DNA from: Lederbergia galactosidilytica
GTDB lineage: Bacteria > Bacillota > Bacilli > Bacillales > Bacillaceae_C
Direction of reading: 5' to 3'
Assembly: GCF_017873565.1 (NCBI RefSeq)
Contig: NZ_JAGGKH010000004.1
Coordinates: 124,001-188,000, forward strand
DNA length: 64,000 bases
Positions 55,112 to 63,839 of this stretch are shown here, one piece after another. The notes under the pieces were generated by a model. The model was not told where the DNA came from. It made no database searches and saw only the letters and a program-made list of their open reading frames with translations. Numbering within the stretch: the first letter of the stretch is position 1; the number at the start of each line of letters is the position of its first letter. A program made the position numbers and the translations under genes.

Positions 55112-55945
55112 CTACTTAACTGAGCCTGATGTAATTCCGTTATAAATATGCTTTTGCAATGTCACAAAGGCAATCAGCGTTGGAATAATCGCGATCATAA
55201 CCCCAGCACAAATAACTTCCCATTCCGATCCATAAGGACCCTTAAATTTGAATAAGGCTGTAGAAATAACATGCAAACTTGTCTTAGGCATATACAAAAA
55301 TGGTGTGTAAAAGTCATTATATACATTAACACCCTTAATGATAATAACTGTCACAATAGCTGGTTTTAATAATGGCAAAATAATTCTCGTATAAATATCC
55401 CAATAGGATGCCCCATCAAGCATGGCAGATTCATCCAAGGAATTTGAAATGTTTTGCATAAACTGAACAAAGATATACACAGCTATAATATCTGTACCAA
55501 GATATAATAATATCGCGGCCCACCTTGTGTTAAAAACACCAAGAAAGGAAATGATTTGGAATGTCGCCACTTGCGTTGTTACCGCAGGAATTAATGTAGC
55601 TAAGAGAAAAGCTCCCATTAATAGCGCGCTTCCCTTAAATTTAAAACGATTCAATACATAAGCAATCATTGATCCTGTTAGAGTAGATCCAATAATTGCT
55701 GCCGCTAAAATAATCGCCGTGTTTAAAAAGCCCTTTAACATATTCCCTTCCGTAAAAGCACGCACATAATTATCAAAATTCATCCAATCCTTCGGAGGTG
55801 TTAAAGGTCCTGTTGTAGTATACTCTGCTCCTGTTTTAAATGAAGCAAAAAATACAACAATAATCGGTACCACTGCTACGAGTACCCCTAGAACCAAGGA
55901 TCCATATTTAAATATCACACCAAGTATTCTTTTAAAATTATCCAT
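55112..55945 (-). CDS. Sugar ABC transporter permease (MalG type)
   Basis: 277 residues and six membrane helices. The EAA loop near residue 180 reads SAMLDGASYWDIYTRIILPL, which docks to the ATPase. It starts two bases after the stop of the first permease, with GGAGG inside that gene. It forms the import channel for mannan oligosaccharides with the MalF-type partner. No ATPase gene lies in the operon, so a shared MsmX-type ATPase encoded elsewhere is expected. Confidence 0.92.
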   Translation of the reverse strand: MDNFKRILGVIFKYGSLVLGVLVAVVPIIVVFFASFKTGAEYTTTGPLTPPKDWMNFDNYVRAFTEGNMLKGFLNTAIILAAAIIGSTLTGSMIAYVLNRFKFKGSALLMGAFLLATLIPAVTTQVATFQIISFLGVFNTRWAAILLYLGTDIIAVYIFVQFMQNISNSLDESAMLDGASYWDIYTRIILPLLKPAIVTVIIIKGVNVYNDFYTPFLYMPKTSLHVISTALFKFKGPYGSEWEVICAGVMIAIIPTLIAFVTLQKHIYNGITSGSVK

Positions 55946-55947
55946 CT

Positions 55948-56826
55948 CTAGGCCTCCTCGTTAAAAAACTTTTTCTGAACTATCGTTACTACAATAACAA
56001 TGAGTAACAACACAACAGCCATCGCAGAACCTAGACCAATTTTCCCGTATTTAAAGGCTGTATCGACTGTTTGGATAACGAAGGTCTTACTTCCATTTGA
56101 TCCACCAGTCATGATATAAGGAATCTCAAAGGCACTTAATGCACCACTAATGGCAAGGATTAAGTTTAATTGGACAATCATCTTAATACTCGGAAGAATA
56201 ATATATCTAAATTGATGCCATTTATTGGCCCCATCAATTTGGGCCGCCTCATAAATCTCACTATTAATAGAAGAAATAGCTCCGAGGAAAATAATGAAGT
56301 TAAAGCCCATATATCTCCATACTGAAGTACCAGCTAAGGAAATATTAATAATGTCCGGGTTTCCAAGCCATAACTGAATGGAATCACCTAAACCAATAGC
56401 ATTTAGAATCGTATCGAAAGTTCCATCTGGTCGAAAGAAGAAAAGAAAGATAAAACCAATTGCAACCCCATTCAATAAATAAGGAAAAAACAAAACACCT
56501 TTAAAGAAGTTCTCAAATTTCACCTTAAAACTTAAAATGGTAGCAAAATATAAAGCTAACCCCATTTGTAAAAATGTTGCGACGAAATAATAAAGACTGA
56601 CTTTAAAAACCGAAAAATATTCCGGATCCGTGAAGATCGTTTTATAGTTTTCAAGACCAATAAATTCTTTTGCTCCAAAACCGTCCCATTTTGTAAAACT
56701 GTAATAGAACATATTAAATACTGGCAGGTAAGCAAAGGTAATTAATAAAACAATTGGTATAAATGAGAAGGCGATGATAATAAACCTTCTTTGCGCCTTA
56801 TATGAAAGATTTGAAAACTTAAACAA
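55948..56826 (-). CDS. Sugar ABC transporter permease (MalF type)
   Basis: 292 residues, six membrane helices, EAA loop EAAQIDGANKWHQFRYIILP near residue 190. A TTG start has GGAGGGG five bases upstream. It is first of the two permeases and separated from the binding-protein gene by 305 bases containing hairpins, so it is probably expressed at a lower level than the binding protein. Confidence 0.92.
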   Translation of the reverse strand: MFKFSNLSYKAQRRFIIIAFSFIPIVLLITFAYLPVFNMFYYSFTKWDGFGAKEFIGLENYKTIFTDPEYFSVFKVSLYYFVATFLQMGLALYFATILSFKVKFENFFKGVLFFPYLLNGVAIGFIFLFFFRPDGTFDTILNAIGLGDSIQLWLGNPDIINISLAGTSVWRYMGFNFIIFLGAISSINSEIYEAAQIDGANKWHQFRYIILPSIKMIVQLNLILAISGALSAFEIPYIMTGGSNGSKTFVIQTVDTAFKYGKIGLGSAMAVVLLLIVIVVTIVQKKFFNEEA

Positions 56827-57131
56827 GTTTTCCCCTCCTACCTCAGGTAAAAATATATCGTCATTTCCCCTTTTTAAAGATTTCTATTTCTCTATTTCTC
56901 TATTTTTCTATTCATTTCACAGACTTTCAATTAAATATTAGTACCACTAGCATTTCGATAGAAGGTTGCGATCTGAACCCACTTTTATTAGCCCTCCAAA
57001 GTTACAAAACTAATACATCCTTGCGACCACTATTTCTTACCTCGCATACCTTATTGCCTAAGGCTTGAGTTAATAGCCTTCCCGCCTTTATTAGAGGCGG
57101 GTACGATGCTTCATCATGTCAAAATGCTAGA
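56827..57131 (-). other. Long intercistronic gap with two tandem hairpins
   Basis: Between the binding-protein and permease genes of one operon. Hairpin 1: AAGGCT (57060-57065) with AGCCTT (57075-57080). Hairpin 2: CCCGCCT (57081-57087) with AGGCGGG (57095-57101). Neither is followed by a T-run, so they look like 3'-end stabilisers of the binding-protein mRNA rather than full terminators. A run of CTATTTCT repeats occurs at about 56881-56912. Confidence 0.6.
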
Positions 57132-58475
57132 TTATTCTTCTATAACTTTCTTTGCCGCAGCATCCCAATCTTCATTCCATTGTTCCATAATTTCATCATA
57201 GGTCATGTCACGATTACCAATTGCTGCTTCGATAATAACCTTCTTTTTGTCTTCCAACCAAAGTCCAACTTCTGATTCTTTATCAATCTCATCAAGTAAC
57301 CCTTCCTCCCCTTCTTTAGCAGGAGCTAATAGTTGGAATTCAATTCCCTGTTCCTCATACTCTGCTAATTCACTAGGAAGAGGTACATCATAGGCAGCAT
57401 TAATTCCCCCCGCTTGTTCAACCGCATAGCCCGAGTCGTTAATAAACCAATCTAACCAGGCTAGAGCCGCATCTTTATGCTCACTATTTTTATTAACTGT
57501 AATATTTAAATCAGCACCTAATGGGAAAATAACTTTATCCGCATTGGTCGGGAATGGCATATAGCCGATATCCTCTGCATGCTCACCAGCTTCTTCGATT
57601 TGCTCAATCGCCCATGAACCTAAGACCATCGTCGCGATTTCGCCATTATTCATCATCACTTTAGATGCTTCCCAGTCTGTTGTTAAAGGGTCTTTTTCAA
57701 TAAGGCCTTTTTCCGCAGCATCATACATAACCTTGTACAATTCATAATGCGGTTTACCTGGATCAAATGGGCTCTTTTCTTTAGGCATCACCTGGTTATA
57801 ATACGCAACATCGCCCGCAACCGTTGTAATAGTACCTTCCCATTGAGTAAGTGGCCAACCGGCCGCATAGTTTGTATACATTGGAATGGCATCCGTATTA
57901 TCTTTTACTTTTTGTAAAGCAGTAATAAATTCATCAGGAGTTGATGGCAACTCTTCAATCCCCGCTTCAGCAAAAACAGCTTTATTGTAAACAATACCTG
58001 TATATGTGACAGCTATCGGAATACCATATACAGTTCCATCTACCGCTCTCTCTTCAACGCCACGGTATTCTTCTTTCATCTCGTCTAATTTTCCAAGAGG
58101 TTCAAAATAATCAGGTATATTTTCAATTGGGATTTGCACCGGAATTAACAACACATCCCCATACTCTTTCGTATTCATACGTGGCATAATCTCACCACCA
58201 TAATCTGTTAACGCTTCAAATTCAACGTTCACATTGGGGTAATTTTTATTAAATTCCTTTGCATAGTCTTGAAATACTGTATCTACAATATCTGTCCTTT
58301 GTGTAATAACCGTAATATCACCTTTAATTTCTTCAGGGTCTTTCTCCTTCCAGCTCAAATCCGCCTCTTTATTCCCACTATCTCCTTGATCACTTTCACT
58401 ATTATTAGAGCAAGCAGTTGTAAAGGTAACCAAAATAGCTAATAGACCTAACACCAATAACCTTCTTAACTTCAT
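57132..58475 (-). CDS. Solute-binding lipoprotein of the mannan-oligosaccharide ABC importer
   Basis: 447 residues from the ATG at 58475 (GGAGG nine bases upstream); the ATG at 58493 has no ribosome site. Signal with lipobox: LLAILVTFTTACSNN, Cys near residue 22. The rest is a family-1 extracellular solute-binding protein (IKGDITVITQRTDIVDTVFQ near the start of the fold; MNNGEIATMVLGSWAIEQIE in the middle). It captures sugars at the membrane. Placement with GH113 and inside the mannan locus points to manno- or gluco-manno-oligosaccharides; this is inference. Confidence 0.92.
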   Translation of the reverse strand: MKLRRLLVLGLLAILVTFTTACSNNSESDQGDSGNKEADLSWKEKDPEEIKGDITVITQRTDIVDTVFQDYAKEFNKNYPNVNVEFEALTDYGGEIMPRMNTKEYGDVLLIPVQIPIENIPDYFEPLGKLDEMKEEYRGVEERAVDGTVYGIPIAVTYTGIVYNKAVFAEAGIEELPSTPDEFITALQKVKDNTDAIPMYTNYAAGWPLTQWEGTITTVAGDVAYYNQVMPKEKSPFDPGKPHYELYKVMYDAAEKGLIEKDPLTTDWEASKVMMNNGEIATMVLGSWAIEQIEEAGEHAEDIGYMPFPTNADKVIFPLGADLNITVNKNSEHKDAALAWLDWFINDSGYAVEQAGGINAAYDVPLPSELAEYEEQGIEFQLLAPAKEGEEGLLDEIDKESEVGLWLEDKKKVIIEAAIGNRDMTYDEIMEQWNEDWDAAAKKVIEE

Positions 58476-58502
58476 AAGCCTATTCCTCCTCATGTCTATT
58501 AT

Positions 58503-58558
58503 TTAAGTTAACGTTAAGCTTATATCACTATCTTATACTGGAACCGTTTGCCTGTCAA
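58503..58558 (-). promoter_or_regulatory. Promoter of the mannan ABC operon with cre and LacI-type operator (site B)
   Basis: On the minus strand TTGACA (58553-58558), a 17-base spacer and TAAGAT (58530-58535). The spacer holds a cre-like site, TGGAACCGTTTGCC on the plus strand (58539-58552), matching 13 of 14 positions of the CcpA consensus. Just past the expected start point is AAGTTAACGTTAAGCT (58505-58520), a copy of the locus motif. This arrangement predicts glucose repression plus mannan induction. Confidence 0.75.
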
Positions 58559-58691
58559 TCAATTTTCATTAAGGAGATTACAGCAGACTTACTAATTACT
58601 TATATTCTGTTTTACTTACTGAACCCTCACTTTTCTACTGCAATTCAAATAAACTATTACCAATAACTTATTTCATAAAGCTATTTTAAGT
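58559..58691. other. Short gene-free stretch
   Basis: No coding signal on either strand between the promoter above and the next terminator. Confidence 0.3.
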
Positions 58692-58737
58692 AAAAAAAGA
58701 GATATCCAAGTTTATACTTAACCATTGGATATCTCTT
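58692..58737 (-). terminator. Strong terminator, gene of origin unclear
   Basis: A 13-bp perfect stem, AAGAGATATCCAA (58697-58709) with TTGGATATCTCTT (58725-58737). On the minus strand TTTTTTTAC follows. The nearest intact minus-strand gene already has its own terminator 360 bases upstream, so this one may have served a lost gene in 58741-59090. Confidence 0.75.
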
Positions 58738-58740
58738 ATA

Positions 58741-58984
58741 TTAATTTCTAATTGATTTTAAACAATTATTATGTTGCAAACGAATGTTTTCCATATAAAT
58801 TATTTGCTAAGCGCCAATCAATGAGAATGAGAATGAGATTGACACTTAAAACAAATCCTGTCTGCAAATGGAGGAAGACTTCATTTAATGATGTATTTTC
58901 TCTCAACCCTCTATCCTTTCTGCATTTTATAATTTTAAATCAGAAATAAAAGCAGCCTGCTTACTTCCCCGTTATTTTAGGTAA
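58741..58984. other. Decayed region with GAGAAT repeats
   Basis: No believable gene. GAGAAT GAGAAT GAGATT (about 58824-58841) are three hexamers, each one base from the Fur hexamer GATAAT, then TTGACA. This may be a relic promoter; nothing intact follows. Confidence 0.3.
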
Positions 58985-59080
58985 TTATTTAATTTGTTTT
59001 TTCTGTTTCCAATAACTTCCTAGTAATAGTAAGGTCATAGCGCCGTAGTATAGGATAGGTCCTTCTCGGGTAAGCCCTTC
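58985..59080 (-). pseudogene. Possible remnant of a cell-wall-anchored protein C-terminus
   Basis: On the minus strand, right after an in-frame TGA, the frame reads EGLTREGPILYYGAMTLLLL, GSYWKQKKQIK and stop. A polar start, a 15-17 residue hydrophobic stretch and a Lys-rich tail resemble an LPXTG sorting signal, with the motif decayed to LTREG. There is no start codon and no upstream body. It lies between two minus-strand terminators, which fits a deleted surface-protein gene. This is a guess from pattern only. Confidence 0.3.
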
Positions 59081-59094
59081 TCATGAGTACATAG

Positions 59095-59127
59095 CAAAAA
59101 AAGAGCGAAATAATGATGATTTCACTC
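59095..59127 (-). terminator. Terminator of the DUF624 gene
   Basis: GAGCGAAAT (59103-59111) and ATTTCACTC (59119-59127), one mismatch, with TTTTTTTGC following on the minus strand. It begins 6 bases after the DUF624 stop. Confidence 0.8.
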
Positions 59128-59132
59128 TGAGC

Positions 59133-59734
59133 TTAAGATATTCCACTCTCTTCTATAAGTTTGTGCATAACAATATTCACGGCCATTCCGTATAGAAATG
59201 GCGCAGTAATCAAGAAAAACAAAAAGTTTATATAGGCCGCTACTAATAATATTAAAATTACAATTAACACATAGATTGATGTCATGAAATGTTTGACCAT
59301 CGAAATAAATGCTAGAATAACAACTTCTTTACTACTCCAATTTCTGTAGCCCAAATAAAATATTGTATACGTAAAAATAACCATATTAAAGCTATTAAGT
59401 AAATAAACAGGATTGTTAAAATTAATGCAAGATTATTTTCCATCTTATTTAATAAAACTAATGATGAATAGGAAACAATCATAATAATCGCAAAGAGAAA
59501 CGAAAGAAGTCTTTTTGATTTATAATTTCTAAAATGCCGAGAAAATACTTGGCCCACGTTTTCCTTTTCTTCATTATTCTTTTGGCGTAGTTCCTCCATC
59601 GTTCGCAATAAAGCTGTACATGCCGGGACCAAACTATAAATCACAAATCCTTTCAAGATAAACACCCAAAAATAAAAACTAACTTGAAAATATTGATATA
59701 GTTTTTGAAAGACCCCTAATGCCCTTTTTTCCAA
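59133..59734 (-). pseudogene. DUF624 (YesL-like) membrane protein gene broken by a frameshift
   Basis: Two overlapping frames together make one DUF624 protein of about 200 residues. The first (59312-59734, TTG start after GAGGGTGA) runs MEKRALGVFQKLYQYFQVSF ... YFIWATEIGVVKKLLF and stops. The second (59133-59384) carries on with LAFISMVKHFMTSIYVLIVI ... YGMAVNIVMHKLIEE. The protein-like sequence switches frame at about 59315-59325 (minus strand TTATTCTAGCATTT), consistent with loss of one or gain of two bases. Typical members have five or six membrane helices and accompany sugar ABC operons, as here. Either a true mutation or a sequencing error. The terminator downstream is intact. Confidence 0.75.
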
Positions 59735-59894
59735 AATTTCACCCTCAATTTAAAGGTTTAGGATTCTCCTAAAAGGTAAATTTAGTTTTTCAAAGTAAAC
59801 AGAGTATTAGCTCAGAAAAACGTTTGGAAGTGTAAAAACATATATAGGAATTAATGATTAGTCACTTTCTTAATCAAGACAAAAAACAAGGGTA

Positions 59895-60908
59895 TTACCT
59901 TGCTTTTTGTTCCATGACCGAATCCCGATAAATAATGTTACCTTTTACAGAAACACGCCCATTATTTTCGTCATTTCCCTTTATTTTTTCAATGATAAAG
60001 CGCACGGCTGTTTTTGCCATTTCCTCCACATTCACTTCAACAGTTGTTAACCCCGGTTCCGTAATCGTCGCATATATATCATTATCAAAACTAACAATTG
60101 AGCAATCCTCAGGAATTTTATATCCCGCTTTCTTTAAAGTTGAGATGAAATTGAAAGCCACTTGATCACAATTACAGACAAATGCAGTCGGGAGATTCTT
60201 AGGAACCTCAATGTCAATATAAGTTCCCTTCTCATCTCGGTCATTAAGGATATATTCCGGATTCATCACTAAATGATGTTCCAATAGTGATTTATAATAA
60301 CCAAGAAACCGATCCTGTATACTACTTGTGGAATATAAATTACCTACAAATCCAATTTCTTGATGACCCTTACGAATTAAATAATTAGTTAATTCATATG
60401 CCCCAAAGAAATTATCTGTTATGACAGAATCAACATCGTCATACTCATCATAAAAATCCAATAATACAATTGGTATATCCATCCCTTTAATCTCTTTTAA
60501 ATACTCTTTGTCCATTTGTCCAAGTACGATAAAACCGTCTACCTTTTTCTCATAGTATAAATGAGGTAATCGTTTATTTCTTTCATCTTCATCTGTTAAC
60601 AGATGCATTATTCCTGAATAGTTATATCCTTCAAGGACTTTGGAAATATGTTGGTACATTTGTAAATAAAAAGATTGATTGGCTCCCGCGAATCTTTCCG
60701 GAATAATTACACCAATATTATAGGAGTACCCGTCACGCATTGATTTTGCAGCAGCATTAATTCGGTACCCCATTGTTTCGGCCACAGTTTTTATTTTTTC
60801 TCGCAAATCATCACTTACACCATCTTTATCGTTAAGAGCTTTCGAGACAGTAACACTACTCACATTCATTTTCTCTGCTATGTCTCTCATTGTCACATTT
60901 TTCTTCAT
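59895..60908 (-). CDS. LacI-family regulator in the mannan locus (second)
   Basis: 337 residues from the ATG at 60908 (GGGAGG seven bases before). Helix-turn-helix MRDIAEKMNVSSVTVSKALN, hinge AAAKSM, then the sugar-binding core (GVIIPERFAGANQSFYLQMY ... IPEDCSIVSFDNDIYATITE). It lies 106 bases after the GH130 gene in the same direction, but has its own promoter with a separate inverted repeat. It may control the 2-epimerase/GH130 pair, the whole locus, or only itself. Confidence 0.9.
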   Translation of the reverse strand: MKKNVTMRDIAEKMNVSSVTVSKALNDKDGVSDDLREKIKTVAETMGYRINAAAKSMRDGYSYNIGVIIPERFAGANQSFYLQMYQHISKVLEGYNYSGIMHLLTDEDERNKRLPHLYYEKKVDGFIVLGQMDKEYLKEIKGMDIPIVLLDFYDEYDDVDSVITDNFFGAYELTNYLIRKGHQEIGFVGNLYSTSSIQDRFLGYYKSLLEHHLVMNPEYILNDRDEKGTYIDIEVPKNLPTAFVCNCDQVAFNFISTLKKAGYKIPEDCSIVSFDNDIYATITEPGLTTVEVNVEEMAKTAVRFIIEKIKGNDENNGRVSVKGNIIYRDSVMEQKAR

Positions 60909-60935
60909 TGGCCATCCTCCCGTACACCAAGTCAT

Positions 60936-60971
60936 TACTTAAATATTACTAGAACTTAAGTATATTCACAA
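60936..60971 (-). promoter_or_regulatory. Promoter of the second LacI gene with flanking inverted repeat
   Basis: On the minus strand TTGTGA (60966-60971), a 17-base spacer and TAATAT (60943-60948). TACTTAA (60936-60942) and TTAAGTA (60956-60962) flank the -10 box. The repeat is unlike the ARGTTAWYGTT motif, so it could be an autoregulatory operator of this regulator. Confidence 0.55.
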
Positions 60972-61014
60972 TTTAATTTGTAAGATAGGTGAACGGTATG
61001 CTCCATTCTCACCC

Positions 61015-62187
61015 TCATTTTAAAAGTGATCGATTGCTCTCAATTAGATTTTTCCTTTGCTTAGCGCAATCCAGAGAACGAAGTGGATCCCTTGGTGTAT
61101 GAAATGTATAATCTACCAATCGCTCTATCGTTGTTTTGGCAACATGGATGCGCGTATCACTAGATGCATAATAAATAAATACTTCACCTTGATCATTTGT
61201 AATAACACCGTTACAGAAGACAACATTTGATACGTCACCTACACGCTCATCATCAAATGGGGCAATAAAATACCCCCCTGGTTTAGCGATAACCTTGTTC
61301 GGTTCATCTAAACTTGTCGCCAAAACATATAATACATATCTGAGCCCAGCAGCTGTATTCCGCACACCATGGGCAATGTGGATCCAACCTTTATCGGTTT
61401 TGATCGGGGCTGGTCCTTGCCCATTCTTTTCTTCTGTTATCGTATGATAACGTCTCTCATCCATTACAATTTCCTGATCAATCACTGGATCCAAAATATC
61501 TTTACACAGACCAAAAGCAATACCTCCACCACTACCTGTTGCAATAAAACCATCCTGTGGGCGTGTATAAAAGGCATATTGACCATCGACAAATTCAGGA
61601 TGTAGCACAACATTTCGTTGTTGCGGAGATGGAGTTTGTATGTTTGGTAGTCTGTCCCACCTTTTCAAATCCTTTGTGCGAACAAGAGCCGCTTGAGCAA
61701 CTGCACTGGAAGTATCATGCTCAGGAGCAGAAGGGTCTTTACTTTCCGAACAGTAAATCCCATAGATCCATCCATCTTCATGCTGAACAAGCCGCATATC
61801 ATATATATTTGTTTCACTTTCGTCAATATCATCCCATACTAAAGGTGTATCGATAAATCTAAAATTATCAACACCATTATCACTTTCCGCTAGGGCAAAA
61901 ATTGATTTACGATCTACCCCTTCAAGACGGACAACGAGATAATACTTCCCTTCAAAATAAATGGCCCCCGGATTAAATGTAGCATTCACACCTAATCTTT
62001 CTAAAAATAGAGGGTTTGTCTCTTTACTTAAATCAAATCGCCAATGAATCGGCACATGATGGCGTGTCAGCACAGGGTTTTCAAAGCGATCATAGATACC
62101 ATTATAGAAAGTTCTATCCAAATGATTTTCCTTCGAAAGTAATTTTTCCTGTTCTGCAACTAATTCGTAATATTTTTCATGGATCAA
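61015..62187 (-). CDS. GH130 phosphorylase (mannosyl-glucose / mannooligosaccharide type)
   Basis: 390 residues, a five-bladed beta-propeller. Landmarks are [75 protein letters not shown] and [12 protein letters not shown]. Members phosphorolyse beta-1,4-mannosyl-glucose (or manno-oligosaccharides) to mannose-1-phosphate. I choose the TTG at 62187, which overlaps the stop of the 2-epimerase gene as TTGA, with AAAGGATGAT upstream. The open frame extends to a TTG at 62220 without a ribosome site. The coupled 2-epimerase strongly suggests the 4-O-beta-mannosyl-glucose phosphorylase subgroup. Confidence 0.9.
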   Translation of the reverse strand: MIHEKYYELVAEQEKLLSKENHLDRTFYNGIYDRFENPVLTRHHVPIHWRFDLSKETNPLFLERLGVNATFNPGAIYFEGKYYLVVRLEGVDRKSIFALAESDNGVDNFRFIDTPLVWDDIDESETNIYDMRLVQHEDGWIYGIYCSESKDPSAPEHDTSSAVAQAALVRTKDLKRWDRLPNIQTPSPQQRNVVLHPEFVDGQYAFYTRPQDGFIATGSGGGIAFGLCKDILDPVIDQEIVMDERRYHTITEEKNGQGPAPIKTDKGWIHIAHGVRNTAAGLRYVLYVLATSLDEPNKVIAKPGGYFIAPFDDERVGDVSNVVFCNGVITNDQGEVFIYYASSDTRIHVAKTTIERLVDYTFHTPRDPLRSLDCAKQRKNLIESNRSLLK

Positions 62188-63359
62188 TCTACTATCATCC
62201 TTTCCATTATTTCTAAACAAAATCTTCCGTTATGATAAGAGGCCTTCCATGGATCACAAATATTTCTTTCTGTTGGATTCCCCTTAACATCCACAGACCA
62301 ATACCATTCGCCACCTTCACGCTTATCGATAATATTTTCTTTCGTATAGTCCCAAAGTGAATGAACGAGTTTCAAAAAACTTTCGTCCTTCGTCCGCTCA
62401 TAAGCATTATAAAAACCCACTATTGCTTCAGCCTGAACCCACCATATTTTCGTACGGTCGATTTCTCCATCGACTTCCTCATTCATAAGTGAACCATTAT
62501 CCTCTATGGCATAATCGGCAATATTATAAGCAATATCTACCACCATATTAATATATTCTTCCTTCTCTAAGTTAAGTGTTTTAATCGCTTCATCTATTAG
62601 CCAGCTTGCTTCAATATCATGTCCAAATGATTGAACATCGGCGATACTTTCCCAGTTTTCATTAAAAAACACACCTAAAAATTTAGACTTCTGATCGTAA
62701 ATTCTTTTGTAATGGATTTCTAGCAGATGATGTAATCTTTCTTTTAATTCGCCGTTCGGCCATACTTTATATAGATTCGTATACGCTTCTAATATGTGAA
62801 TATGGGTGTTCATTGTAATTTCAGCTAACACCCCATTTTCACTTAACTTTTCATTGGAAACAGCGTTCCACTGGCGATCGAATTCTTCCCTATACGCATT
62901 TCTCTTTTTAGAAAAGCCTTTCTCTTCTATTACTTTGAATAACTCAATGGCAAGCTTTAGCGCATTCTCATTTTTAGATGCGCGATAATATTCACTTAAA
63001 GCATATACACCAAAGGCTTGCGCATAAATATGTTTACTCGTATCCTTTGGGTCCCCTTTGTAATCAAGCAACCAAAACAACCCTAAATCCTCATGGTCAT
63101 ACACTTTCTCAACAAGGAAGTGATAAAGATGATCAGCATAAGTTAAATAGGTCGCTTCTCCCGTCACACGATATGCCGCAGAAAATGTCCATAGAAAGCG
63201 CGCTGTGACAATTCCACCTTTATCTGCCTTTTCATCCTTCTGTAAATGAAAATCAACTTCCCCAACCATTCCGCCATTTTCATCATCCTTCAGCTTCATC
63301 CAAAAGGGTAAAATATGCTCTGTAAGTTCTCTTTTTACCTCTTGATAAAGTTTATTCAT
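62184..63359 (-). CDS. Cellobiose / mannobiose 2-epimerase
   Basis: 391 residues of the N-acylglucosamine 2-epimerase fold ((alpha/alpha)6 barrel). Landmarks are [74 protein letters not shown] and [17 protein letters not shown], all with the conserved His/Trp/Arg of the active site. It converts the reducing-end mannose of beta-1,4-mannobiose to glucose. The ATG at 63359 has GGGGGAT seven bases before it. It leads a two-gene operon with GH130, with a motif copy just downstream of its promoter. Confidence 0.92.
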   Translation of the reverse strand: MNKLYQEVKRELTEHILPFWMKLKDDENGGMVGEVDFHLQKDEKADKGGIVTARFLWTFSAAYRVTGEATYLTYADHLYHFLVEKVYDHEDLGLFWLLDYKGDPKDTSKHIYAQAFGVYALSEYYRASKNENALKLAIELFKVIEEKGFSKKRNAYREEFDRQWNAVSNEKLSENGVLAEITMNTHIHILEAYTNLYKVWPNGELKERLHHLLEIHYKRIYDQKSKFLGVFFNENWESIADVQSFGHDIEASWLIDEAIKTLNLEKEEYINMVVDIAYNIADYAIEDNGSLMNEEVDGEIDRTKIWWVQAEAIVGFYNAYERTKDESFLKLVHSLWDYTKENIIDKREGGEWYWSVDVKGNPTERNICDPWKASYHNGRFCLEIMERMIVD

Positions 63360-63375
63360 TCTATATCCCCCTTTT

Positions 63376-63428
63376 GGTTCAACGTTAACTTTACATACAA
63401 ATATACTTTTACAGTTTTTATTTGTCAA
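63376..63428 (-). promoter_or_regulatory. 2-epimerase promoter with LacI-type operator (site D)
   Basis: On the minus strand TTGACA (63423-63428), a 17-base spacer and TATATT (63400-63405). AAGTTAACGTTGAACC (plus coordinates 63376-63391) lies just downstream of the expected start point, in a position for roadblock repression. Confidence 0.75.
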
Positions 63429-63690
63429 TATTACTTTCTCCTCGAGAAGATTAACAGATGAGGATAAACCTTATACCAATCCATGTAAATGGAAATATAT
63501 AATCTTTATCTAATTCATTTCTCTATACTCTTCATATAAATTACCTACCATTACTTACAATTACAAAAATAGAAATAATGCAAACTTCCTAGTCAATCCA
63601 ATTGTTATAAGTCTAATTTATTATTTTTTCAAAAATTCCCATAATTAGGTTTCCATCTCCTCTCAACATGTTAGAATAGATTCAATTAGT
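63429..63690. other. AT-rich gap between the divergent epimerase and mannanase units
   Basis: No gene. A possible -10 box TAGAAT at 63672-63677 for the mannanase gene has no good -35 partner. Confidence 0.35.
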
Positions 63691-63691
63691 T

Positions 63692-63707
63692 AGGTTATCG
63701 TTTAATT
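63692..63707 (+). promoter_or_regulatory. LacI-type operator (site E) upstream of the mannanase gene
   Basis: AGGTTATCGTTTAATT, the fifth and least symmetrical copy of the locus motif. It lies about 15 bases past the candidate TAGAAT -10 box, near the expected start point. Confidence 0.55.
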
Positions 63708-63777
63708 AACTTTCATTTCTGCTAAAAGCCATTTGTTTTTACCTCTTTCCTTATCAAAAGAAAGGAGTGAATTAATT

Positions 63778-63811
63778 CGAGTAAGAGTGAGAGTGAGAGT
63801 AAGAGAAAGAG
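63778..63811 (+). repeat. Purine-rich GAGWRA repeat in the mannanase leader
   Basis: Five to six consecutive units of the type GAGTAA/GAGTGA/GAGAAA occupy about 34 bases ahead of the ribosome site. Being all-purine on the mRNA strand it would be unstructured. It could act as a ribosome standby or RNase-protecting leader, or vary in unit number. Confidence 0.6.
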
Positions 63812-63839
63812 ATAAATAAAATTTATTTATGAGGTGATT

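Noticed and set aside
58752-58949. 65-codon plus-strand frame near the GAGAAT repeats
   Set aside because: No ribosome site, no protein character; the repeat itself creates the Met-Arg-Met-Arg stretch.
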